DNA of 64,000 bases from Euphorbia lathyris. Lineage: Eukaryota; Streptophyta; Magnoliopsida; Malpighiales; Euphorbiaceae. A model generated the notes under the pieces. It did not search any database, was not told the origin of the DNA, and saw only the letters and a program-made list of their open reading frames with translations. This document shows positions 42,197 to 51,687 of this stretch, in pieces; the first letter of the stretch is position 1, and each line of letters begins with the position of its first letter. The stretch covers positions 84,907,256 to 84,971,255 of the forward strand of contig NC_088911.1 of assembly GCF_963576675.1 (NCBI RefSeq), given 5' to 3'. The position numbers and the translations under genes are program-made.

Positions 42197-44726
42197 TTAC
42201 GAAAAGTATTTCTTAAGCCTATCCAGAGTGGTAGGTTCGGAGAACTCGATGCCGTCCATAGTAGTTAGCTTCACCGCCCTTTTGCTTAGGATTTTCTTCA
42301 CGAGGAATGGTCCTTCCCAATTTGGCCTGAACTTGCCCCTAGGGTCGGTGTGCGTCATTCGGATCTGTTTCAGCACCAGGTCCCCTTCTTTGATAGGGCT
42401 GGCCTTGACCTTTTTGTTGAAGGCCCGGGCCATCCTTCTCTGATATAACTACACATGATAAAGAGCCTCCATCCTTTTCTCGTCCACCAATGCTAATTGC
42501 TCATATCGCTTCTTCACCCATTCCGTCTCGGGAATCTCTGCTTCTACTGCGATTCTCAACGATCGCTTTTCAATCTCAATCGGGAGAACGGCTTCGGCCC
42601 CATATACCAAGGAGAACGGCATTGCCCCAGTCGACGTTCTAACCGTCGTGCGATAAGCCCATAAAGCGAGCGGAAGCTGCTCGTGCCAATTCCGGTGCGA
42701 TTCCACTGTCTTTACAAGAATCCTTTTAAGGTTTTTATTAGCCGCCTCTACCGCCCCATTAGCTTGTGGGCGATACGGAGAAGACATATGATGCTCAATA
42801 CCGTATTCTTGGAAGAGACTTCTCACCTCTCCCTGAAACTAGACCCCATTATCCGTGATCATGTGATGAGGCACTCCGAACCTGGTGATCAAGTGCTTTT
42901 CAATGAACTTCCTCATCTGCTTAGACCCCAACTTGCTAAATGATTCTGCCTCTACCCACTTGGTGAAGTAATCAATGGCGACTGCAATGAATTTGTGTCC
43001 GTTCGACGCATTAGGCCTCACCTCCCCGATGATATCAATGCCCCAAGCCGCAAACGGCCAAATGGGTGCTAGCACGTGCAGTTCCATAGCTGGTAAGTGA
43101 TTATAATCTCCATGGATTTGACAATCATGGCATTTCTTTGCATATTCGTTACAATCTCTTTCCATGGTGAGCCAATAGAAGCCTTGCCTTATGATTTTCT
43201 TTGCCAATACTGCTCCTCCCATATGGGCTCCACAAATTCCCGAGTGTACTGACTCCATTGCCTCACGGGCTTCTCCCTCATCCAAGCACCTTAATTGTAA
43301 ACCATCGGTGTGTCTTTTGTAAAGCAAGTCGTTGTGGATGACAAATTGCTGAGCTAACCTTCTGATCACAGCCTGATCCCTAAGTTCTAATTCTGCCGGG
43401 TATGTTCCACTTTTCATGAAGTTTACGATATCGAAATACCAAGGCTTTTCATCTGCTCCCAATAGCATTACGTCTTCATAGCACGGTTTGTGGGACCTCC
43501 TCAGCACCAAAGGCTTCGAGGCAAGATTCCGAGGGTTATCCCATACTGACACCAAAGTGGCCAAAGCATCCGCTGCCTGGTTCTGTGCTCGAGGAATGTG
43601 ATAAAAACGACACTCGCTGAATCTCTACGCCAATCCCTCCAACTGGTCTAGGTATGGATGCAACCTTTCTTCCCTTACTTCCCAGTTTCCCTGTGCTTGT
43701 TCGATAATCAGTTTTGAGTCGCCCCAAATTTCAACATATGATGCTCCCAGCGCTGCTAATGACTCCAACCCATAGATGCACGCTTCATACTTGGCCATAT
43801 TATTGGTGAGAGGGAAGGATAACTTCTTTGCCATTGGGACTCTTTCTCCTTCTGGTGAGATAAGTAGCACTCCTACCCTGGCTCCATTTGAGTTAACCGC
43901 TCCATCGAAGAACATTTTACACGGTATAACTTCGATTGCGTTCAAGTGCTCATCGGGGAAATCATAGTTTATCTCTTCCTCTTCCGCATTTAGAGGCTGA
44001 TTGGCCAGAAATTCTGCTACGGCTCTCCCCTTAATAACCTTTTTCGTTACATATTCGATGTCAAATTCGGACAAGAGCAACAACCATCGGGCTAGCTTCC
44101 CTGTTAGAGATGGAGTTTGGTACAGATACTTTACGGGATCCATCCGGGAAATAATGATCACTTTGTAAGATTGAAAATAGTGTCGTAGTTTCCTTGTTAG
44201 CCATACTACTGCCACACACGTCTTTTCGATCATGTTATACTTAAGCTCGTATTCCAGGAACTTCTTACTCAGATAATACACCGCGTGCTCCACGCCGGTG
44301 TCCCCTTCTTGGGCCAGCATCGCCCCAACAGATCGCTCCTCGATTGCTACATAGAGGAGAAGCGGTTTTCCAAGTTTAGGCGGTCTTAAAACCGGTGGAT
44401 TAGACAGATAGTTCCGGACACTCTCCAATGCTTGCTGGCACTTATCATTCCAAACTGTGGGTTGATCTTTCCGTAGCAGCTTAAAGATCGGCTCGCAGAT
44501 CGCAGTGAGTCATGCTATGAACCGACTGATATACTGAACCTGCCCTAGGAATCCTCTCACTTCTTTCTCATTCTTTGGCACCGACATTTCTTGTATGGCC
44601 TTTACTTTGTCGGGATCCACCTCAATCCCCTTGTTACTGATCACATAGCCTAAGATCTTCTCCGATAAAACGCCAAAGAAGCACTTCTTCGGGTTCAACC
44701 TTAGCTTGAATTCTGCAATTCGGGCT
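42197..44726 (-). pseudogene. Tat pol, C-terminal part: RT end, RNase H, archaeal-type RNase H, integrase
   Basis: From the right: the RT thumb (FKLRLNPKKCFFG, VRGFLGQVQYISRFIA). RNase H follows with ERSVGAMLAQEGD and HAVYYLSKKFLEYELKYNMI. The archaeal-type RNase H has MFFDGAVNSNGARVGVLLIS, SFPLTNNMAKYEACIYGLES and IWGDSKLIIEQAQG. Integrase has CHDCQIHGD, AWGIDIIGEV, HMITDNGV, NGAVEAANKN and a C-terminal LKQIRMTHTDPRGKFRPNWE ending at 42197. Two RNase H domains place it in the Tat branch. Four in-frame stops: TGA 44510-44512, TAG 43625-43627, TAG 42839-42841, TAG 42449-42451. All fit C-to-T change of CGA or CAG. The N-terminal RT half lies beyond SIRE-A at 56566. Confidence 0.9.
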
Positions 44727-46167
44727 TGTTGAAACACCTTTCCACAAGATTTTGATTTGACAAAATCATCCATGATTAAGAGGCAATTAAATTTAATGCT
44801 TTGATTTAATTGTACTAATGTGTTTGTTCAATATTGAGTGCAAAAATATATATAAAGTTAAACAGGTCAGAAGTCAGCATAAGCCAAAAGCTGAGTGAAA
44901 CGGAACTCAGCATGAAAGAATAAGAAGCTGAGTGGAGTAAAACTTAGCATCAGAAACTTCCTTCAAAGTCGCCATAACGAAGATGACTATATTAGAAGAA
45001 TCCTTCAGATTTATACAAACAAGAACGAAGCTGACTAAGAAAGAACTCAGCATGGAAGTAGAACATTCGGAGATAACGAATGAAGCTGAGTAACAGTCAG
45101 GACAGCATGAGAGATTCGTTAACTAAACGACAAAGTCTGCCAATCTTCTGCACCAATAATTGAAGCCTCGAAAGCACACAGAAGACTAATTCCAAGAATC
45201 ATGGGTCTGTGGATTATTGGTAAAAGACAACTGACGCAAAAAGACAAGTCTGATGCAAGAAGACAAAACCTGACGCCTGAAGAAAACAGAGGAAGGGAAT
45301 GGCGGAACAGACTGAAGCTGACCAGAATCTGTCCCCCAAAAGAGCCGTTTTGGTGTTAACGGCTAAAACAATTCAAACGATCCAATCTGCAGATTTCCTT
45401 CTATAAAAGGACAATCAAGAACCTTGGATCAGTGCTCAAGCATCAAAAGAAAAATACAAGAGAGAAAATTCTGAAAGCACTCAAATACAAAAAGATCTTA
45501 CACCAATTTTTCTATTCTCTGTGTAAATGCTAGATTGATTGTTTTGTAATCATCTAAGGTGTTCTTTAGTTGAAAAAGAACAAGTGTGTGATCAATAGAA
45601 ATATTGAGAGTGTTGAGCTGAGTACTTGGTTGTAAGTATTCAGTGGTAGTAAAATCTAAGTGCTGGGTTGTAGTACTTAGTAGGAGCTGAGTAGACGAAC
45701 AGAGGACATACTCTTGCATACTCACTGCCTTGTAAAGGGTTTGTGCTCTATCTTGAAAGAGCTCAGTATTGGATTGAAAATCCCAGGAGGAACTGGGGAC
45801 TGGACGTAGGCAGAGAGGCCGAACCAGGATAAGTCATGCTGAGTAACTTCTAAACTCTCTCTCTCAATATATATATATGTGCATGTGTTGCTTGTTATAT
45901 TTACTCAGCTTATAAATTGTTAAAACTGAAACTGAGTAAATCTGAGTGCTAAGTTGGAAACTGACCTTTCAAGTGTCAATTCCCAATTCTCAAGTCAATC
46001 AGTCTTAGTCAGCATAGAACTAAAACTGTCTGACTAATCAAACACCCGTGCTGACCAACACGCTGAATTATCAAACTCTTAAAATAACATTAAGTCAGTA
46101 TAATTAAAAGAGAAAAAGTTACATTAGTTCCTAACCCCCCCTTGGAACTAATTACTAGGGACCAACA
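44727..46167 (+). repeat. 5' LTR of SIRE-A
   Basis: 1441 bp, TGTTGAAACACC to GGGACCAACA. TATA box at 45402-45408. A C7 tract lies near the 3' end; the partner LTR has C11. Dense in CTGAGT, CTCAGC and CTGAC words. Confidence 0.95.
45402..45408 (+). promoter_or_regulatory. TATA box, SIRE-A 5' LTR
   Basis: TATAAAA in CCTTCTATAAAAGGAC; identical at 55787-55793 in the 3' LTR. A CCGTTTTGGTGTTAACGG inverted repeat lies about 55 bp upstream. Confidence 0.65.
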
Positions 46168-46169
46168 AG

Positions 46170-46181
46170 TGGTATTAGAGC
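46170..46181 (+). other. Primer-binding site of SIRE-A, one base off
   Basis: TGGTATTAGAGC, 2 bp after the LTR; SIRE-B has the standard TGGTATCAGAGC in the same place. The C-to-T change weakens pairing with initiator tRNA by one position. Confidence 0.85.
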
Positions 46182-46229
46182 CTAAGCTCACTACTCAAAG
46201 ATCTAACAATCTTGAGCTGATCCCGAAAA

Positions 46230-48020
46230 ATGGGTGAAAATAGCACTCGTTTCCTCCCAGGAAACCAAACAACACAGATACTCCCTGAGGGATTATCAAT
46301 CACTAGACGTCCCCTATTCTTTAGATCTAATTATACATTCTGGAAGAATAGGATGAAGAACTTTATTCAAGCCACAAACATGAGTGCATGGCTTGCAATA
46401 GTTCAAGGTCCAGATGTACCTTATAAAACTGTTGATAATGAGAAAGTTATCAAGAGTGAAACTGAGTGGACAGAGGATGACCTCAGAAAATTACAAAATA
46501 ATGCTTCGGCTATCAATATGCTTCACTGTGCTCTAGATGCTGCAGAATACAATAAGATTTCAGGTTGTGAGTCAGCACAAGAGATCTGGAAAAAGCTGGA
46601 AGTAACTTATGAAGGCACCAGCAAGGTCAAGGAATCCAAAGTGAACAAACACATGCGATTGTATGAGCTGTTCGAGATGGCTGGCAATGAGGACATCTCA
46701 GCAATGAATGCCAGGTTCACCAACATAATAAATGAGCTTAAAAGACTCGGTAAGAATTTCACTGAAGAAGAACATGTGAAGAAGATCTTACGAAGTCTTC
46801 CCAAAAGCTGGCAAGCCAAGAAGACAGCTGTAGAGGAAGCTCAGGACCTGACCACATACAAATATGATGAGCTGATCGGTTCCTTGCTGACCCATGAAAT
46901 CTCCATGAAAAACTTTGAAGCTAAAGAAAAATCTGAGGATAAGAAACAGAAGTCACTAGTGATGAAAGCTGACTCCACAGAAGGTGAGTCAACTGATGAT
47001 GAGGAAATGGCCATGTTTACTAGAAAAATGAAAAAGTTGTTCAGAAGAAATGAAAGAAATAGTAAGCGGCCATACAATAGAGGAGACAGATATAAAGCTG
47101 AGTCCAGTGACACCAGATATAAAAAGGACAGCTCCAAGCCTGTCACATGTTATGAATGCCATCAAACTGGGCATATTAAGTCAAGTTGTCCTAATATGAA
47201 GAAAGATAAGAATGGAAGCAAAAAGGCAATGGTGGCCACGTGGAGTGGCAGTGATGAGTCAACATCATCTGAAGCCGAGCAAAATGAAACAGCCAACATA
47301 TGTTTCATGGCAGATGATGGAGCTGACCAATGTCAATCTGAGCAAGCTGACCTCTCTGGAGATTCTGAGCAGGAGGAAAACAACAATGAGGTAACATCCT
47401 TACTTTTGCTTAGAAACGAAATGGTAAATGCCCTAAGTGACTTATATACACTAACTAAGAAGTGTAACAAAAGGATTAAGGCACTCAGCAGGCGCTGTGA
47501 CGAGATTGAGGAGGTCAAGCTGAGTGACCTCCGATATCTCCTCCAGGACAACTCAGATTTACATACGAACATGCAAATCTTACATAAGTTTATCACGGAA
47601 GTTCAAATTGAGTCAAAGAAACTTAGAAAGGATGTCACAACTTTACAGAACCAAACAAAAGGTTCAACTAAGAATAAATCCCATGCTGAGTACTCAGGTA
47701 CTGGTCAGCATAAACAGTTTACTCAATGTAGCTGTTGTGGGAAGAAAGGACACACAAAAGCTGTGTGTTGGCATAACAAACAGACTGTCCAATGTGACTT
47801 CTGTGGTAAGAAAGGTCATACTACCAAGGTATGCTGGCATACTCAGCACAACAATGCTGACCACACTCAACATCGCCCTCAAAGGGTAACTATGTGTGGC
47901 TTTTGTGGTAAAAGTGGTCATACTACAAATGTATGTCGTCACAAGTTAAAATATGACTTTGCACATGTTTACACTAACAAGAAAGGACCCAAAAAGAATT
48001 GGGTACCTAAAAACGAATAG
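46230..48020 (+). CDS. SIRE-A gag
   Basis: 596 codons, fully open. The N-terminal half is the Copia/SIRE capsid region (FRSNYTFWKNRMKNFIQATN; INMLHCALDAAEYNKISGCE; LRSLPKSWQAKKTAVEEAQD). An acidic stretch, a classical CCHC knuckle (CYECHQTGHIKSSC, about residue 307) and a coiled-coil-like Leu/Lys/Glu region follow. Three more knuckles lie near the end (CSCCGKKGHTKAVC about 501, CDFCGKKGHTTKVC about 521, CGFCGKSGHTTNVC about 555). It forms the particle and binds RNA. It ends with TAG at 48018-48020. Pol begins 6 bp later in the same frame, so readthrough would give a gag-pol fusion. SIRE-B has a stop at the same place. Confidence 0.93.
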   Translation: MGENSTRFLPGNQTTQILPEGLSITRRPLFFRSNYTFWKNRMKNFIQATNMSAWLAIVQGPDVPYKTVDNEKVIKSETEWTEDDLRKLQNNASAINMLHCALDAAEYNKISGCESAQEIWKKLEVTYEGTSKVKESKVNKHMRLYELFEMAGNEDISAMNARFTNIINELKRLGKNFTEEEHVKKILRSLPKSWQAKKTAVEEAQDLTTYKYDELIGSLLTHEISMKNFEAKEKSEDKKQKSLVMKADSTEGESTDDEEMAMFTRKMKKLFRRNERNSKRPYNRGDRYKAESSDTRYKKDSSKPVTCYECHQTGHIKSSCPNMKKDKNGSKKAMVATWSGSDESTSSEAEQNETANICFMADDGADQCQSEQADLSGDSEQEENNNEVTSLLLLRNEMVNALSDLYTLTKKCNKRIKALSRRCDEIEEVKLSDLRYLLQDNSDLHTNMQILHKFITEVQIESKKLRKDVTTLQNQTKGSTKNKSHAEYSGTGQHKQFTQCSCCGKKGHTKAVCWHNKQTVQCDFCGKKGHTTKVCWHTQHNNADHTQHRPQRVTMCGFCGKSGHTTNVCRHKLKYDFAHVYTNKKGPKKNWVPKNE

Positions 48021-48026
48021 TTTAAA

Positions 48027-51000
48027 ATGCAGGTCAGCTTGACATGCGTGGAGAAATCAAAACCCTGGTATATAGACAGCGCATGCTCAAGACACATGAC
48101 AGGTGATGAAACTCAGTTCATCACACTAGAGCTTAAACGAGGAGGTAGTGTAAGCTTTGGAGACAACAAGAAGGGCAAGATAGTTGGCTCAGGAACTATC
48201 GGAGGTAACCCTAAAATTGAGTCAGTCTCCCTAGTTAAAGGTCTCAAGTATAATCTTCTAAGCGTAGCTCAGCTTTGCAAGAGTGGAAGGAAGGTTATAT
48301 TTGATGATACTAAGTGTCAGATACTCGAGGGAAAAACAAATGATTTGATTTTAACAGCCCCTCGTGTAGAAAATGTTTACATGTTGAGTTTGGAAAAACA
48401 ATTTTCAAAAAGTATATGCTTAGTGTCAAAAGAGGACAACTCCTGGCTATGGCATAGGAGACTTGGGCATGTCAGCATGGACCTCCTTGCCAAACTAGCT
48501 AGAAAGCAATTAGTTGAGGGATTACCCAAATTAAAATATGAAAAAGATCAACTGTGTAATGCTTGTCAGCAAGGTAAACAAATTAAAAAATCATTTCATA
48601 GCAAAAAGGTTGTCTCAACCAAAAGACCATTGGAATTACTACATTTGGATCTTTTCGGACCTATCCAGCCACTCAGCATGGGAGGTAAGAAATTTTCCTT
48701 AGTTATTGTAGATGATTTCTCTAGGTATACTTGGGTCATCTTGCTGAGTAGCAAAGATGAAACATTTGAGATGTTTACCACATTAGTCAAAAGGCTTGAA
48801 AATGACAAAGACCTAAGAGTAGCCCATATTAGAAGTGATAATGGTGGAGAATTCAAAAACCAATTGTTTGATGAATTCTGTGAAACTAATGGTATTGACC
48901 ACAATTTCTCTGCCCCTAGAACTCCTCAACAGAATGGAGTTGTTGAAAGGAAGAATAGGACAATAGTAGAAATTGCTAGGACAATGCTGAGTGAATATAG
49001 GCTTCCAAAGTATTTTTGGGGAGAATCTGTCAATACAACATGTTATATATTGAACAGGGCATTGGTAAGACCTATATTAAAGAAAACCCCTTATGAACTT
49101 TGGAAAGGACGAAAGCCCAATATTGGATACTTTCGTGCCTTTGGGTGTAAATGCTTTATACTCAACACTAAGGATAATCTGGCAAAGTTTGATGCCAAAG
49201 CTGACGAAGCGATCTTTTTGGGATACTCAACAAACAGTAAAGCATATAGAGTATTTAATAAAAGAACTCAAATTGTAGAAGAGTCTGTACATGTTGAGTT
49301 CGATGAAACTGACCCTACAGGTAAGTCAGCTCAGCTCGAAGAAGATGAACCAAGCTCAGCTTCTGCTGATCAACCAGAAGCCTCTGTGTCATCTATACAA
49401 GGGCTGACCCAAGGTAAACAAGAAACTGAAATATCATTTGCTGACCAATCTATTCTTGTAGAGATTGTAGAAACACCTCTTCCAAGTGACTCAACAATGC
49501 CAAAGGAAATAAAGATCCCAAGAGGACACACAGAACATGCCATTCTTGATGCTGCCAACAACAAGTTGATGACCAGAGATCAGCTTAGAAAATACCTCAG
49601 CAATGTTGCCTTCGTCTCAATGCTTGAGCCAAAGAATTTTGCTGATGCTGAGCAAGATGAATATTGGATAAATGCCATGCAAGAAGAACTTGACCAATTC
49701 ACCAGAAAAGAGGTATGGGATCTAGTACCTAGACCTAGGAATCAAAAGCCCATAGGAACCAAGTGGGTCTTTAGAAATAAGCTAGATGAGCATGGAAATG
49801 TGATTAGAAACAAAGCTCGACTTGTAGCCCAAGGCTATAGTCAGCAAGAGGGTATAGAGTATGGAGAAACATTTGCACCTGTTGCTAGTTTGGAAGCTAT
49901 ACGTATATTATGTGCCTATGCTAGTTTCATGAATTTTAAACTATACCAAATGGATGTAAAAAGTGCATTTCTTAATGGCTTTATAAACGAAGAGGTATAT
50001 GTTAATCAACCTCCTGGGTTTGAAGATTCAAAGTCTCCAAACCACGTTTATAAACTCAAAAAGGCCTTGTACGGCCTAAAGCAAGCTCCAAGAGATTGGT
50101 ATGAGAGGTTGACAAATTTCCTGCTGACCAGGAACTATGTTAGGGGAAAAGCTGACACAACATTATTTATTAAGAAAAAGGGTAAACATATCCTACTTGC
50201 ACAAATATATGTAGATGATATAATATTTGGTGCTACTGACGAATCCTTGTGTAAAGAATTTAGCCAACAGATGCAAACTGAGTTTGAAATGTCCATGATG
50301 GGTGAACTCAACTTCTTCCTTGGACTCCAAATCAAGCAAGGTAAGAATGGCATCTTTATAAGTCAGTCTAAGTACACCAAGGAAATGTTAAGGAAATTCA
50401 GCATGGTAGATTGCAAACCAATATCAACCCCCATGGGTACTGATACTGTCCTGTGCAAGGATGAAAAGAATAAGTCAGTTGATAGTAAACTCTATCGATG
50501 TATGATAGGTTCCTTACTCTATCTCACAGCTAGTAGACCTGATATTCAGTACTCAGTATGCTATTATGCTAGATATCAAGCTGACCCCAAGGAATCTCAT
50601 CTAACTGCTGTGAAAAGAATTTTTAGATACTTGCAAAGCTCAGTTGATGCAGGTCTATGGTATCCAACTTTAAATGACTTCACTCTCACTGGATATACTG
50701 ATGCTGACTATGGACGAGATAAGCTAGAACGGAAGAGTACTTCGGGAGGATGTCATTTCCTCGGAAGCTGTCTAGTATCTTGGTTCAGCAAGAAGCAATC
50801 ATCCGTAGCCCTGTCTACAACCGAAGCTGAGTACGTGGCTGCTGGAAGCTGTGTTGCACAAGTCTTATGGATAAAGCAACAGCTTGAAGATTATGGAGTC
50901 AAAACAAAGACGATAGAGATCAAATGTGATAACAAGAGTGCCATTGATTTATCTAAGAATCCAGTCCAACACAGCAGGATGAAGCATGTTAGTATAAGAC

Positions 51001-51152
51001 ATCACTTCATCAGAGATCACGTACTAAAAGATGAGATCAAGCTGACCTATGTGCCAACAAATGAACAGCTTGCAGATATCTTCACTAAGCCCTTGGCACG
51101 AGAACAATTCAATACACTAAGGGAAGCCATCGGTATGTCAAATCCACTCTAA
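48027..51152 (+). CDS. SIRE-A pol: protease, integrase, RT, RNase H
   Basis: 1041 codons without a stop, the usual size for Copia pol after gag. Protease: [13 protein letters not shown] with Asp17. Integrase: HHCC finger ([11 protein letters not shown] to CNACQQGK), core [22 protein letters not shown] and [69 protein letters not shown] and catalytic [11 protein letters not shown] near residue 727. RNase [43 protein letters not shown]. All catalytic acids are present. One oddity is [11 protein letters not shown] where SIRE-B has [11 protein letters not shown]. It performs reverse transcription and integration of the element. The first ATG is 6 bp after the gag stop; initiation, readthrough and reinitiation are not distinguished. 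Confidence 0.95.
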   Translation: MQVSLTCVEKSKPWYIDSACSRHMTGDETQFITLELKRGGSVSFGDNKKGKIVGSGTIGGNPKIESVSLVKGLKYNLLSVAQLCKSGRKVIFDDTKCQILEGKTNDLILTAPRVENVYMLSLEKQFSKSICLVSKEDNSWLWHRRLGHVSMDLLAKLARKQLVEGLPKLKYEKDQLCNACQQGKQIKKSFHSKKVVSTKRPLELLHLDLFGPIQPLSMGGKKFSLVIVDDFSRYTWVILLSSKDETFEMFTTLVKRLENDKDLRVAHIRSDNGGEFKNQLFDEFCETNGIDHNFSAPRTPQQNGVVERKNRTIVEIARTMLSEYRLPKYFWGESVNTTCYILNRALVRPILKKTPYELWKGRKPNIGYFRAFGCKCFILNTKDNLAKFDAKADEAIFLGYSTNSKAYRVFNKRTQIVEESVHVEFDETDPTGKSAQLEEDEPSSASADQPEASVSSIQGLTQGKQETEISFADQSILVEIVETPLPSDSTMPKEIKIPRGHTEHAILDAANNKLMTRDQLRKYLSNVAFVSMLEPKNFADAEQDEYWINAMQEELDQFTRKEVWDLVPRPRNQKPIGTKWVFRNKLDEHGNVIRNKARLVAQGYSQQEGIEYGETFAPVASLEAIRILCAYASFMNFKLYQMDVKSAFLNGFINEEVYVNQPPGFEDSKSPNHVYKLKKALYGLKQAPRDWYERLTNFLLTRNYVRGKADTTLFIKKKGKHILLAQIYVDDIIFGATDESLCKEFSQQMQTEFEMSMMGELNFFLGLQIKQGKNGIFISQSKYTKEMLRKFSMVDCKPISTPMGTDTVLCKDEKNKSVDSKLYRCMIGSLLYLTASRPDIQYSVCYYARYQADPKESHLTAVKRIFRYLQSSVDAGLWYPTLNDFTLTGYTDADYGRDKLERKSTSGGCHFLGSCLVSWFSKKQSSVALSTTEAEYVAAGSCVAQVLWIKQQLEDYGVKTKTIEIKCDNKSAIDLSKNPVQHSRMKHVSIRHHFIRDHVLKDEIKLTYVPTNEQLADIFTKPLAREQFNTLREAIGMSNPL

Positions 51153-51687
51153 GTAAATCTATATGAAAAATTGAATGTTGAGTGATTGCCATGATGAGGG
51201 GAATGTTGAATGTTTGTGCAAATACCATGCTGAGTAAATTAACAATAAGAAACTTCTACTCACCAAGTTTGAAATGATCACCCTATGCTAAGTTGACATA
51301 TACATTGTGTGATTATACTGAGTAGATACAAATATTGAGTAATCACCTTATGCTGAGTAGATGTACATGCTGAGTAATCAACGTATGTTGAGTTAGTTAG
51401 AGAGAGAAAAATCATGTTAACAAAAACTAGGCACTCAACATCGCGAATGCTTCGAATTCTAGCAAAACCTAAAAGTAACCCACTCGCGTAAAATAAATAC
51501 CTACACGTGTAACTTCTGGCACCTTGGAAAGACGCACATTAATGGCAAATCCCATGCGACGAAGATGTCATAAATGACAGAATCTCTGTCGGTTGAACGT
51601 CCCTAGGTAAAACGACTAGTTAATAAATAGGGGCCGCCGGAAATCTATATAAAAAGTGGAAGGATCCCCACTCATCACTCTTTACGC
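51153..51687 (+). other. SIRE-A pol to env-like spacer
   Basis: No ORF. 51180-51400 is a series of ATGCTGAGTAA/ACTGAGTA words. A TATA box lies at its end. Confidence 0.7.
51646..51654 (+). promoter_or_regulatory. TATA box before SIRE-A env-like ORF
   Basis: TATATAAAA, about 100 bp upstream of the MASSKNK ATG at 51751. Same arrangement as in the old minus-strand SIRE (21035-21042). Confidence 0.55.

Noticed and set aside
45498..45725. Minus-strand frame duplicated at 55883-56110
   Set aside because: Lies wholly in the SIRE-A LTRs and appears twice only because the LTRs are duplicates; no coding evidence.
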